From Sedimentitalea todarodis (GTDB taxonomy: Bacteria > Pseudomonadota > Alphaproteobacteria > Rhodobacterales > Rhodobacteraceae): 64,000 nt of DNA. This document shows, piece by piece, positions 43,837-53,592 of this stretch (the first letter of the stretch is position 1; every line of letters starts with the position of its first letter). Location: assembly GCF_032595355.1 (NCBI RefSeq), contig NZ_JASMWN010000001.1, positions 62,001 through 126,000 of the forward strand, in the 5' to 3' direction. The notes beneath the pieces were generated by a model. That model made no database searches and was not told the origin of the DNA. It saw nothing but the letters and a program-made list of their open reading frames with translations. The translations under genes were made by a program, and so were the position numbers.

Positions 43837-44712
43837 ATGACCCAGATCATTTCGACGCTCAGCGACGTTTCCGACCGTTACAAGGCCTTGTTCGTAGACC
43901 TTTGGGGCTGTGTTCATGATGGTGTAACGGCGCTTCCCGAAGCGGTGGCCGCATTGCAGGCCTATCGTCAGTCCGGCGGTGCGGTCGTGCTTGTGACCAA
44001 TTCGCCCAAACCGCGCGCAGGGGTGCGTGATCAACTCGGGACATTCGGCGTTCCGGACGACGCATGGGACAGCATTGCCTCCTCCGGCGACAGCGCGCGG
44101 TCGGCGATGTATCGCGGTATTGTTGGCAACAAGGTCTGGTTCATGGGCGAAGAAGAGCGCGATGCGGGCTTTTTTGAGCCGATCCGTGTAGTGGAAGACC
44201 CGATGGATATCACACGCGTGCCGCTGGATCAGGCCGAAGGCATCGTCTGTTGCGGACCGTTCGATCCGCAGGCCGATCCATCGGTGAATCGCCCGGAATT
44301 TCTCTATGCCAAGCAAAAGGGGATGAAACTGCTCTGCGCAAATCCGGATATCGTGGTGGATCGCGGAGAGGTGCGCGAATGGTGCGCAGGAGCGCTGGCG
44401 CAGTTGTATACCGAGATGGGCGGAGAGAGTCTCTATTTTGGCAAGCCGCATCCGCCGATCTACGATCTCGCCCGGCGGCGGCTGGCCGAACTGGATCGGC
44501 TGGTTCCCGATTCGTCGATTCTGGCCATTGGTGATGGAATTCGAACCGATATTCTTGGGGCGATGGGCGAAGATATCGATTCCCTGTTCATTACTGGTGG
44601 TCTCGCCGCGGCAGAGACCAAAACGTCGCACCAGCCCGAAAAAGAGGCTTTGGCGACCTATTTGCAAGGGGAACAGGTCACTCCGACCTATGCGATTGGT
44701 AAGTTGCGCTGA
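43837..44712 (+). CDS. HAD-superfamily class IIA hydrolase-like protein (TIGR01459-like)
   Basis: A 291-residue HAD protein. Motif I reads FVDLWGCVHDG: the nucleophile D21 is present, but the +2 general-acid Asp is replaced by W23. Motif II VLVTNSPKPR, a IIA cap domain, and motif IV AIGDGIRTDILGA follow. The D-x-W form is, as I recall, typical of this uncharacterised subfamily, so phosphatase chemistry may be altered. The ATG at 43837 follows ATGAGGACACC. The 190 bp after tctA contain no gene; co-transcription is uncertain. Confidence 0.85.
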   Translation: MTQIISTLSDVSDRYKALFVDLWGCVHDGVTALPEAVAALQAYRQSGGAVVLVTNSPKPRAGVRDQLGTFGVPDDAWDSIASSGDSARSAMYRGIVGNKVWFMGEEERDAGFFEPIRVVEDPMDITRVPLDQAEGIVCCGPFDPQADPSVNRPEFLYAKQKGMKLLCANPDIVVDRGEVREWCAGALAQLYTEMGGESLYFGKPHPPIYDLARRRLAELDRLVPDSSILAIGDGIRTDILGAMGEDIDSLFITGGLAAAETKTSHQPEKEALATYLQGEQVTPTYAIGKLR

Positions 44713-44814
44713 CCTGAATAAGATTTGACTTTCTGCGTCTGCAAAGTAATAAAGTTACGACCTGTGGTCGAATGTTGATCAAAAATTACTGAGCCGATGA
44801 CGAACGAGGACCCC

Positions 44815-45258
44815 ATGTTAGACAATTTGCCCCGTGGCACGATCTGTATCGAAGATATCGAGATGGGCATGTCGCGCCACCTGCGCAAGGTTGTGACCGA
44901 TGAAGATATCGAGATGTTCGCACAGGTATCGACCGACCGGAACCCGGTGCATCTGGATGATGACTATGCGCGGGATACCATCTTTGAAGGGCGCATCGCG
45001 CACGGGATGCTGACCGCCGGGCTGATTTCAGCGGTGATCGGCGAGCAGCTTCCGGGCCATGGTACGGTGTATATGGGCCAGTCGCTGAAGTTCCTTGCGC
45101 CGGTTCGTCCGGGCGACACGGTCTATGCCGAGGTCAAGGTGATTGATATCGACATGGGCAAGCGCCGGGTCAAACTGGATTGCCATTGCGCCGTGGATGG
45201 CAAGAAGGTGCTGATCGGCGAGGCGATGGTGATGGCCCCGAGCCGCAAGTTCGACTAG
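44815..45258 (+). CDS. MaoC-like (R)-specific enoyl-CoA hydratase
   Basis: A 147-residue hot-dog hydratase. The catalytic motif is STDRNPVHLDDDYA, with D41 and H46 in place, and FEGRIAHGMLTAGLISAVIG follows. I start at MLDNLPRGTI (44815), 4 nt after GAGGA; an ATG six codons earlier is possible. It probably hydrates trans-2-enoyl-CoA to the (R)-3-hydroxyacyl-CoA, as PhaJ does. It starts 102 nt after the HAD gene. It contrasts with the MaoC domain at 25642, which has lost the Asp. Confidence 0.92.
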   Translation: MLDNLPRGTICIEDIEMGMSRHLRKVVTDEDIEMFAQVSTDRNPVHLDDDYARDTIFEGRIAHGMLTAGLISAVIGEQLPGHGTVYMGQSLKFLAPVRPGDTVYAEVKVIDIDMGKRRVKLDCHCAVDGKKVLIGEAMVMAPSRKFD

Positions 45259-45306
45259 GCCACCGGCCCACTTGCGCGCAGACGCATTGCCCGCTACGCA
45301 ACGCAA

Positions 45307-46239
45307 ATGCGGATCGTGCGTGACTATCAATTTGTCCAGGCAGCGGATCGCGGCGCAAGCGTCGCGATTGGCAACTTTGACGGTGTCCATCTGGGCCACC
45401 AGACGGTGATCGATATTGCCCGGCGGGCTGCCCCGGACGCGCCTTTGGGCGTGCTGACATTTGAACCACATCCCCGCGAATTCTTTGCTCCCGACGCGCC
45501 GCCCTTTCGTCTGATGGGGCGCGAGGCACGGACCAGCCGCCTTGCAAAGCTGGGTGTCGAGCGCCTGTATGAGCTGGCCTTCAACGCGTCGTTGGCCGCG
45601 CTCAGCCCCGACGCGTTTTCCCGCAATGTGATCCGGGACGGTTTCGGCCTGAAACACGTCGTCGTGGGAGATGATTTCTGCTTTGGCCAAGGCCGGGCAG
45701 GGACTGCAGCGGACCTGGTGCGCCATGGCAAGGAAATGGGCTTTGGCGTCACCATCGCCCCACTGCTTGAAAGCGCGGACCGGACTGTTTCGTCCACCGC
45801 GATCCGAACCGCGCTAGGCGAAGGTCGCCCACGGGATGCGGCGGCGATGCTGGGGCACTGGCATCGGATCGAGGGCGAGGTGATCACCGGCGAGCAACGC
45901 GGCAGGGAGCTTGGTTTTCCGACGGCCAACATGTCGATCGCCGGTATTCACCCGCCCGCCTTCGGGGTCTATGCGGTGCTGGTTGACGTGGTCGATGGTC
46001 CGCATGCCGGGAGCTATCACGGTGTGGCGTCGCTGGGCGTGCGGCCGATGTTTGGCAAGAACCAGCCAAACCTTGAAACCTACCTGTTTGATTTTACCGG
46101 TGATATTTACGGAGCGACCTTGTCTGTTGGACTGGTCGACTATCTGCGGCCGGAACAGAAATTTGACGGACTTGAGGGTCTGATTGCCCAAATGAAATCC
46201 GATTGCACCCGTGCACATGACATCCTGGCGGCCATATGA
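45307..46239 (+). CDS. ribF: Bifunctional riboflavin kinase / FMN adenylyltransferase
   Basis: Makes FMN and FAD from riboflavin. The 310-residue protein has the N-terminal adenylyltransferase domain (IGNFDGVHLGHQTVI with the HxGH-type motif, VVVGDDFCFGQGRAG, SSTAIRTAL) to about residue 185 and the C-terminal flavokinase domain (GRELGFPTANM, YHGVASLGVRPMFG, NLETYLFDF, LRPEQKFDGLEGL). Length is normal. It overlaps the following YcgN gene by ATGA. Confidence 0.97.
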   Translation: MRIVRDYQFVQAADRGASVAIGNFDGVHLGHQTVIDIARRAAPDAPLGVLTFEPHPREFFAPDAPPFRLMGREARTSRLAKLGVERLYELAFNASLAALSPDAFSRNVIRDGFGLKHVVVGDDFCFGQGRAGTAADLVRHGKEMGFGVTIAPLLESADRTVSSTAIRTALGEGRPRDAAAMLGHWHRIEGEVITGEQRGRELGFPTANMSIAGIHPPAFGVYAVLVDVVDGPHAGSYHGVASLGVRPMFGKNQPNLETYLFDFTGDIYGATLSVGLVDYLRPEQKFDGLEGLIAQMKSDCTRAHDILAAI

Positions 46240-46706
46240 GCGATCCGATTGACCGCGCGGGCCTCGCGCCTCGATTCTGGGAACGCAAGCCGTTGCGCAA
46301 GCTGAACCAGCAGGAATGGGAGGCCTTGTGCGACGGCTGCGGCAAATGCTGTCTGAACAAGCTCGAAGACGAAGACACCGGCGATGTGGCGCTGACCCGC
46401 GTGGCGTGCAGGTTGCTGGATGATGCCAACTGCCGGTGTGCGCAATATGAAATCCGGCATCAGTTCGTGCCGGAGTGTATTGTGCTGAAACCCGACAACC
46501 TGGACAGCCACGCCTATTGGATGCCGCAGACCTGCGCCTACCGGCTGCTTTGGGAAGGCAAGCCGCTATACGATTGGCATCCGCTGCTTTCCGGCACCGC
46601 GCAGTCGGTGCATGACGCCGGTGTATCGGTTCAAGGCTGGACAGTGCCGGAATTCGAGATTCCCGAGGATGATTGGGAAGATCATATTATCGAGGAGCCG
46701 ATCTGA
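46236..46706 (+). CDS. YcgN-family cysteine cluster protein
   Basis: A 156-residue UPF0260/YcgN protein. Cysteines cluster as CDGCGKCCLNK, CRLLDDANCRCAQY, PECIVL and TCAYRL, probably binding Zn or an Fe-S cluster (known for the wider YkgJ-like fold family, not shown for this protein). It overlaps ribF by 4 nt and its TGA shares a base with the next ATG, so the three genes ribF-ycgN-threonine aldolase are translationally coupled. Its function is not established. Confidence 0.9.
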   Translation: MSDPIDRAGLAPRFWERKPLRKLNQQEWEALCDGCGKCCLNKLEDEDTGDVALTRVACRLLDDANCRCAQYEIRHQFVPECIVLKPDNLDSHAYWMPQTCAYRLLWEGKPLYDWHPLLSGTAQSVHDAGVSVQGWTVPEFEIPEDDWEDHIIEEPI

Positions 46707-47749
46707 TGTTCTTTGCGTCTGACAATTCCGGCCCTGTCCACCCACAGGTGCTGGCCGCGTTGAGCGAGGCCAATGCCGGTTATGCCATGGGTTATGGGGA
46801 CGACCCGCTGACGCTTCAGGTGCAGGAGCGGATTCGCGAGCTTTTCGAAGCCCCGCAAGCGGCGGTGTATCTGGTGGCGACAGGAACGGCGGCGAATGCG
46901 TTGGCGCTGGCGACCTTGTGCCAACCCTTTCAGACCGTGTTCTGCTCTCCGGTTGCGCATATCCACGAGGACGAATGCAACGCACCCGAGTTCTTTTCCG
47001 GCGGAGCCAAGCTGACGCTGGTGCCTGGCGGGGACAAGATGACGTCAGCAGCCTTGGCCGCGACAATTGCCAAGGAAAATACGCGCGGCGTGCATGGGCC
47101 GCAATGCGGGCCGGTGTCGATCACCCAGGTGACCGAGCGGGGATCGGTCTATTCACTGGACGAGTTGCGCAGCCTGACCTCTGTTGCGCGAAAGCACGAC
47201 CTGCCGGTGCATCTGGATGGAGCACGGTTTGCCAATGCGTTGGTTCGGCTGAGCTGTTCGCCTGCCGACATGTCTTGGCGGGCTGGGGTAGATGCGCTTT
47301 CCTTCGGGGGGACCAAGAACGGGCTGCTCGGCGTCGAGGCAGTGCTTTTTTTTGACCCCGATAGAGCGTGGGAGTTTGAACTTCGCCGCAAGCGGGGCGG
47401 GCATCTGTTTTCCAAGGGTCGCTATCTGGCGGCGCAGATGGCGGCCTATTTGACAGATGATCTGTGGCTGATATCCGCCCGTGCGGCGAACGCCGCCTGC
47501 GACCGGCTGGCGGCAGGTCTGCGCGCTGCAGGGGCCGAGTTTGCACATGCGCCGGACGCCAATATGATCTTTGCCGCCATACCCCGTGCCGTGCATCAGC
47601 GGTTGCATGATGCCGGTGCGGTCTATCACCTCTGGGATGGCGCTCTGGACGGGGATGATCCTCAAGAGATGCTCACCGCGCGACTGGTCTGTGACTGGTC
47701 GATCAGCAATGCCCGGATCGACCAGTTTCTGAATGTGTTGAACAGCTGA
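46706..47749 (+). CDS. Low-specificity L-threonine aldolase family protein
   Basis: A 347-residue PLP enzyme that cleaves threonine or a related beta-hydroxy amino acid to glycine and aldehyde. Features: FFASDNSGPVHP at the N-terminus, H85 stacking on PLP (SPVAHIHEDE), D171 in HLDGARFANA, and the Schiff-base K204 in SFGGTKNGLLG. Start at 46706 (MFFASDN), overlapping the previous TGA by one base; the longer frame from 46673 is read-through. A full-length, intact enzyme. Confidence 0.93.
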   Translation: MFFASDNSGPVHPQVLAALSEANAGYAMGYGDDPLTLQVQERIRELFEAPQAAVYLVATGTAANALALATLCQPFQTVFCSPVAHIHEDECNAPEFFSGGAKLTLVPGGDKMTSAALAATIAKENTRGVHGPQCGPVSITQVTERGSVYSLDELRSLTSVARKHDLPVHLDGARFANALVRLSCSPADMSWRAGVDALSFGGTKNGLLGVEAVLFFDPDRAWEFELRRKRGGHLFSKGRYLAAQMAAYLTDDLWLISARAANAACDRLAAGLRAAGAEFAHAPDANMIFAAIPRAVHQRLHDAGAVYHLWDGALDGDDPQEMLTARLVCDWSISNARIDQFLNVLNS

Positions 47750-47757
47750 CGAACGCT

Positions 47758-48573
47758 CTATTCTGTGACCTGTGCAAAGTGCCGCCGCAGATGGGCCGCG
47801 GTTTCGTCTGGATGGGTGATCGGCAACATGTGCCCTGCACCCTGGACGACATCGGACTGCGCGTGCGGTATCCGCCGGGCGAGTCCGTCATTCACGGCAG
47901 TGATGATCTCTTCGGTTCGACTTCCACGAATCAAGAGCACGGGCATCTTCAACGCTTGCAGAACGCCGGGACGGAGCAGACCGGGCCGGTCGTCATAGAT
48001 CGCAGAATTGCTCGCCGGGAGGATATGAATACCCCGTGTCATGGCCGCGCGGGTTTCCTCGCGCAGATCGGGCCATCGCGTTCCGCCATCCCCCCAGGCT
48101 CGATTGAACAGGCGCGCAGCAAGGGCCGAATCTCCGGCCTCCAGTGCCTCGAACACCGGGCGAACCCCTTGTGATTGCCGGGCCACGAGATCGGGTGCAT
48201 CCTGCGCGGCAACGGCAAAAAACACCGGTTCGATCAGAGTCAGCGTCCGCACCAGATGCGGGTGTTCAACGGCAAGGCGCAGACCGATCAGCGCGCCGAA
48301 GGAATGGCCGACCACATCCATGGGGCTGTCCAAAAGCCTCGCAACCGCCTGGTTCATGAGGTCGGGAAAATCGCCCTTGCCATCCCAATCTGGACTGCGC
48401 CCATGTGAAAACATGTCGGGGGCAACAAAAGTCGCTTCCTTCTCCATCAACTTGGTGACACCCCGCCATGCGCCGGAGTGCGCTATGGTGCAATGCAAGG
48501 CCAGCACGCGCCGGGCGCCATGTCCAAAGCATCGGCTGTACACTGTGTCCGGATCGGTGGTTGTGACCGTCAC
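47758..48573 (-). CDS. Alpha/beta-fold hydrolase
   Basis: A 271-residue alpha/beta hydrolase. The nucleophile elbow is VVGHSFGALIGLRL (S91); an oxyanion region LALHCTIAHSGAW and a late His in AGHMLPITHPDE are consistent with the triad. No signal peptide. Its GTG/ATG start overlaps the upstream isomerase gene by 4 nt, so the two act as an operon. Substrate unknown; ring-cleavage or ester hydrolases occur in such pairs. Confidence 0.9.
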   Translation of the reverse strand: MTVTTTDPDTVYSRCFGHGARRVLALHCTIAHSGAWRGVTKLMEKEATFVAPDMFSHGRSPDWDGKGDFPDLMNQAVARLLDSPMDVVGHSFGALIGLRLAVEHPHLVRTLTLIEPVFFAVAAQDAPDLVARQSQGVRPVFEALEAGDSALAARLFNRAWGDGGTRWPDLREETRAAMTRGIHILPASNSAIYDDRPGLLRPGVLQALKMPVLLIRGSRTEEIITAVNDGLARRIPHAQSDVVQGAGHMLPITHPDETAAHLRRHFAQVTE

Positions 48574-49172
48574 GGGCGACTGGTCGTCAGATGCGCGTCC
48601 AGATCGTCAAGCCGGTCCTGTCCCCAGAAGCGCTCTCCATCCGCCGTGACATAGAAGGGCGCTCCGAAAACGCCTTTCTCGACTGCGTCTTCAAGATTGG
48701 CGGCATAGGTTTCGGCCCCCTGCAACAATCCGCTATCCGCCAGCGCCGGATCAAACCCGGCACCACTGAGGCAGTCACGAACCACGTCATCCTGGGCGAT
48801 ATCCTTTTCCTCGACCCAACAGGCGCGCAGAACGGATCGGACCAAGGCCCCGACATCACCACCGCCCGCTGCCTGCGCTGCGATGATTGCGTAGGAAGAC
48901 GGGGCCATGTTGGTCGGAAAATGCGCGGGTTTCAGATTGAACGGCATATTCAGGCGTTTTGCCTGCCGCACAAGGTCCTGGCTGCGATACTGCATGCGCG
49001 AGGGGTGCCGGTCCTTCGGGGCGATTCCGCCGGTGCGGCCAAACAATGCCATGAGATCCAGCGGCTTGTAGGTGATGGATGCGCCATGCCGGGCGGCACT
49101 CTGTTCAAGCCGATCATCGGCCAGGTAGGTGAACGGCGATATTGTCGCAAAGAAGTAATCAATGTTGGCCAT
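48570..49172 (-). CDS. DsbA-family 2-hydroxychromene-2-carboxylate isomerase-like protein
   Basis: A 200-residue GST-kappa/HCCA-isomerase-type protein. The active region YFFATISPFTYLA has Ser at position 12 instead of a CxxC motif, and GAPFYVTADGERFWGQDRLD near the C-terminus is diagnostic. In naphthalene degradation this enzyme isomerises a chromene carboxylate using glutathione; the present paralogue may act on another aromatic or thiol substrate. It is the first gene of a two-gene operon with the hydrolase. Confidence 0.9.
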   Translation of the reverse strand: MANIDYFFATISPFTYLADDRLEQSAARHGASITYKPLDLMALFGRTGGIAPKDRHPSRMQYRSQDLVRQAKRLNMPFNLKPAHFPTNMAPSSYAIIAAQAAGGGDVGALVRSVLRACWVEEKDIAQDDVVRDCLSGAGFDPALADSGLLQGAETYAANLEDAVEKGVFGAPFYVTADGERFWGQDRLDDLDAHLTTSRP

Positions 49173-49279
49173 CTGCTGAATTCTCTCCGGCTATTTCTTT
49201 GCGGGACGGTAAGGCCATGCTAAGCGGTGTCAACATCACGAATCTGTCACAATTGCCTAACCCTCCGGGAACCCATGAT

Positions 49280-50299
49280 ATGCCTCAGTCGACCGAACCA
49301 AAGCTGATCGCCGGAAATTCCAACCTCCCCCTGGCCACCGGGATCGCAAAGCGGATGACGATGCACAGGGGAATCCACACCGGACTTGTGGATGCGCGGG
49401 TCGAACGGTTCAACGACGGCGAGATCTTTGTCGAAGTCTACGAGAACGTCCGCGGCGAGGATATGTTTATCATCCAGTCGACGTCGAATCCGGCGAATGA
49501 CAACCTGATGGAACTGTTGATCATGGCGGACGCGCTGCGCCGATCGAGTGCGGCGCGCGTGACGGCGATTTTGCCGTATTTCGGCTATGCCCGTCAGGAC
49601 CGTCGCACCAAGGCGCGTACGCCTATTTCGGCCAAGCTGGTCGCCAACATGATGGTCGGCACCGGGATCGAGCGGGTTCTGACCATGGATCTGCACGCCG
49701 CGCAGATACAGGGATTTTTCGACATTCCGGTGGATAACCTCTATGCGTCGCCGGTCTTTGCGCTGGATATCAAGACCCATTTCAAGGATCAGATGAGTGA
49801 CCTGATGGTGGTGTCGCCCGATGTCGGCGGCGTGGCGCGGGCGAGGGAATTGGCCAAGCGCATCAACTCACCGCTGGCGATCGTGGACAAGCGGCGTGAA
49901 AAGCCCGGTGAAATCGCCGAAATGACGGTGATCGGCAATGTCGAAGACAAGATCTGCCTGATCGTTGACGACATGTGCGATACGGCCGGAACCTTGTGCA
50001 AAGCGGCCGAAGTCCTGTTGCAAAACGGCGCGCGCGAGGTGCATTCCTATATTACACATGGGGTGATGAGCGGGCCTGCGGTCGAACGCGTCACCAACTC
50101 GGTCATGAAGTCGTTGGTCTTGACCGATACGATTCAGCCGAGCGAAGCCGTACTTGCGGCAAAGAACATCCGCATCGTTCCCACCGCGCCGGTGTTTGCG
50201 CAAGCGATCCTGAACATCTGGAACGGCACATCGGTGTCATCGCTGTTTGAGGATGCGACACTGACCCCGATCTATGAGTCGCTCTACTCTGCCGCCTGA
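49280..50299 (+). CDS. prs: Ribose-phosphate pyrophosphokinase
   Basis: Makes PRPP from ribose 5-phosphate and ATP for nucleotide, His and Trp synthesis. The 339-residue enzyme has RFNDGEIFVEVYENVRGED, YFGYARQDRRTKARTPI, TMDLHAAQIQGFFDIPVDNLYA, and the PRPP loop VDDMCDTAGTLCKAAE. I start at MPQSTEPKLIAG (49280); the frame continues upstream but without a signal. Slightly longer than the E. coli enzyme (315) by N-terminal residues. Confidence 0.97.
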   Translation: MPQSTEPKLIAGNSNLPLATGIAKRMTMHRGIHTGLVDARVERFNDGEIFVEVYENVRGEDMFIIQSTSNPANDNLMELLIMADALRRSSAARVTAILPYFGYARQDRRTKARTPISAKLVANMMVGTGIERVLTMDLHAAQIQGFFDIPVDNLYASPVFALDIKTHFKDQMSDLMVVSPDVGGVARARELAKRINSPLAIVDKRREKPGEIAEMTVIGNVEDKICLIVDDMCDTAGTLCKAAEVLLQNGAREVHSYITHGVMSGPAVERVTNSVMKSLVLTDTIQPSEAVLAAKNIRIVPTAPVFAQAILNIWNGTSVSSLFEDATLTPIYESLYSAA

Positions 50300-50317
50300 C
50301 CGCGTCTTGCGGGTCAG
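50296..50317. terminator. Short hairpin between convergent prs and H-lectin genes
   Basis: CTGACC (50296-50301) and GGTCAG (50312-50317) form a 6-bp stem overlapping both stop codons. No T-run is seen, so termination strength is doubtful. Confidence 0.33.
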
Positions 50318-50664
50318 TAAAGTTCCCAGTCGTCCCCGTGGGGAAGCGCACCGATTGCAGTCCAGGCGGCACGGATGCGGGCAATGCGGGTATCGGCCCA
50401 GGTTCTGAACACGATATCAAAGCCTTGTGCCGTCACTTCGCGCGCCACCACCTCGGCACGGAAAGCTGTCGTTGTTTTCACATCCCACAGCGAGACAGAC
50501 ACCTGTACGACTGGGGCTTCGCGGTAGGCCTGGCTGAATTCAACGTGCCTGCGGCATTCGCGGGGGCCGCTACCTGCCCACATTTCGCCATCGTCTTCGA
50601 AATCGGAAAACAGCACGACATCGCCCTGATCTATGCCAAGCGGATGTGATTCAAGTCGTTTCAT
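50314..50664 (-). CDS. H-type lectin domain protein
   Basis: A 116-residue protein. After a short variable N-terminus (MKRLESHPLGIDQGDVVLFSDFE) it has the H-type lectin fold: REAPVVQVSVSLWDVKTTTAFRAEVVAREVTAQGFDIVFRTWADTRIARIRAAW. The FRTW-x-DT-x-IARI-x-A-W part is the strongest family match. In animals (Helix agglutinins, discoidin) these bind GalNAc; the bacterial members are uncharacterised. There is no signal peptide. I prefer the ATG at 50664; the frame can extend to 50700. Confidence 0.8.
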   Translation of the reverse strand: MKRLESHPLGIDQGDVVLFSDFEDDGEMWAGSGPRECRRHVEFSQAYREAPVVQVSVSLWDVKTTTAFRAEVVAREVTAQGFDIVFRTWADTRIARIRAAWTAIGALPHGDDWELY

Positions 50665-50778
50665 ACGGCCAATCTGGGACTCTGGTGTTTGAGACTGCAA
50701 TAATTATCCGCGAATTCGCTCGATTGCTAGGCGATTGATGGGCGTTTGATGGGCAAAGGCGCGGCAAGAACAGGCAAT

Positions 50779-50805
50779 GAAAAACCGGCCCCAAAAAGGC
50801 CGGTT
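50779..50805 (-). terminator. Rho-independent terminator of the atp operon
   Basis: Read on the minus strand, AACCGGCC (50805-50798) pairs with GGCCGGTT (50790-50783) around a 7-nt loop, followed by a T-run (TTTTTC). It lies 30 nt after the atpC stop. Confidence 0.85.
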
Positions 50806-50834
50806 CTAAATCTTCAGGGACTGGCTGAGCCGGA

Positions 50835-51251
50835 TCAGACGTTGATGTGATCACCCAGAGCAACCATGTCCGCCAGCATCTTGGCTGCGTCGTCCACGGG
50901 GCCGGGCTCGTTCTTGAAGGTTTCCTTGGCCGCTTCATGCGTGGCGCGGGCTTCTTCGATCATCTCGTCGATCTGGGCCCGGGTCACTTCACCGATCGGC
51001 ATCGCCTTTTCGGCAAGCACCGACAGGCTGGTCGCGTTGATCTCGGCAAAGCCGCCGGAAACCAGGTATTCCGCCTGCCCGGCGGGTCCGTCGATCCGCA
51101 GCACGCCGGGGCGCAGGGTGGTGATGACAGGGGCATGATCCGGCATCGCCGTCAAATCCCCGTCCGCACCCGGGATCAGGACCGAGGTCACCTCGAGCGA
51201 AGCGAGGCTTCGCTCGGGGCTGACCAGGTCGAATTGCATTGTATCTGCCAT
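50835..51251 (-). CDS. atpC: ATP synthase F1 subunit epsilon
   Basis: Epsilon subunit of F1, which couples the central stalk to the c-ring and can inhibit ATP hydrolysis. The 138-residue protein begins MADTMQFDLVSPERSLASLEV, then the beta-sandwich (VLIPGADGDLTAMPDHAPVITTLRPG, ADYLVSGGFAEI-like EYLVSGGFAEI) and a C-terminal helix domain (EVTRAQIDEMIEEARATHEAAKE). An early-codon hairpin lies in its mRNA (see 51194-51216). Last gene of atpHAGDC. Confidence 0.95.
   Translation of the reverse strand: MADTMQFDLVSPERSLASLEVTSVLIPGADGDLTAMPDHAPVITTLRPGVLRIDGPAGQAEYLVSGGFAEINATSLSVLAEKAMPIGEVTRAQIDEMIEEARATHEAAKETFKNEPGPVDDAAKMLADMVALGDHINV
51194..51216 (-). other. Perfect 10-bp hairpin inside early atpC codons
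   Basis: CGAGCGAAGC (51194-51203) and GCTTCGCTCG (51207-51216) pair perfectly across a 3-nt loop, 35-57 nt into the atpC coding sequence. Such a strong stem near a start codon could slow ribosomes or serve as a processing site. Confidence 0.6.
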
Positions 51252-51262
51252 CAGGCTGCTCC

Positions 51263-52687
<1,425 letters not shown>

Positions 52688-52705
52688 GTGTTTGTCTCCG
52701 GTTCT

Positions 52706-53581
52706 TTAGAGCGCTTCCGCGCCCGAGATAATTTCGATGAGCTCGTTGGTGATCACAGCCTGACGCGAACGGTTGTACTGAATGGTCAGTTTGTCGATCA
52801 TTTCACCCGCGTTCCGGGTCGCGTTGTCCATCGCGGACATCCGCGCGCCCTGTTCGCTGGCGCCATTTTCGAGCAGAGCCGCAAAGATTTGGGTCGCCAC
52901 GCCACGTGGCAGCAGATCGGCGAGAATCGACTGTTCGTCCGGTTCATAGTCGTAAACCGTGCCGTTTGCCCCATCTTCGGGCGCGTCGAAATCCGCAGGA
53001 ATGATCTGTTGCGCGGTCGGGACCTGGGTGACAACGTTGACGAAGCCCGAATAGAAGATCGTTGCAACGTCGAATTCACCCGCATCGAACCGTGCCAGAA
53101 CATCCTTGGCGATCCCCTGAGCGTCGGAATAGGCAACACGTTTGATCTCGGTCAGGTCCACGTGACCGACGAAGTTGTCCTTCAGGTCACGCTTCAATTG
53201 ATCCCGGCCCTTTTTGCCGACGGTCAGGATCTTGACGGTTTTACCAGCCCTCTGCAGTTCCTGCGCCTTGGCCCGTGCCAGTTTCGCGATGTTGCCGTTG
53301 AAGCCGCCGCACAGACCGCGCTCGGCGGTCATGACGATCAGCAGGTGAACCTGATCACTGCCCGTGCCGCTCAGCAGCTTGGGCGCGGAATCAGATCCGC
53401 CAACCGACGCAGCCAGTTGTCCCATGACGGCATTGAACCGCTCCGTGTAGGGACGTGACTGTTCGGCACTCTCCTGCGCGCGGCGAAGCTTCGCCGCGGC
53501 AACCATTTGCATGGCCTTGGTGATCTTGCGAGTGCTTTTGACACTCGCGATCCTGTTTTTGAGAACCTTGAGGTTTGCCAT
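52706..53581 (-). CDS. atpG: ATP synthase F1 subunit gamma
   Basis: Central rotor shaft subunit. The 291-residue protein begins MANLKVLKNRIASVKSTRKITKAMQMVAAAKLRRAQ and ends AMDNATRNAGEMIDKLTIQYNRSRQAVITNELIEIISGAEAL, the two long helices that form the coiled shaft. The first codons contain a 7-bp hairpin in the mRNA (see 53528-53548). Located 11 nt after atpA and 18 nt before atpD. Confidence 0.98.
   Translation of the reverse strand: MANLKVLKNRIASVKSTRKITKAMQMVAAAKLRRAQESAEQSRPYTERFNAVMGQLAASVGGSDSAPKLLSGTGSDQVHLLIVMTAERGLCGGFNGNIAKLARAKAQELQRAGKTVKILTVGKKGRDQLKRDLKDNFVGHVDLTEIKRVAYSDAQGIAKDVLARFDAGEFDVATIFYSGFVNVVTQVPTAQQIIPADFDAPEDGANGTVYDYEPDEQSILADLLPRGVATQIFAALLENGASEQGARMSAMDNATRNAGEMIDKLTIQYNRSRQAVITNELIEIISGAEAL
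53528..53548 (-). other. 7-bp hairpin inside early atpG codons
   Basis: GCGAGTG (53528-53534) pairs with CACTCGC (53542-53548) around a 7-nt loop, 33-53 nt into atpG. The distance from the start codon nearly matches that of the atpC hairpin. Confidence 0.45.
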
Positions 53582-53592
53582 CAGTCAGCCCC

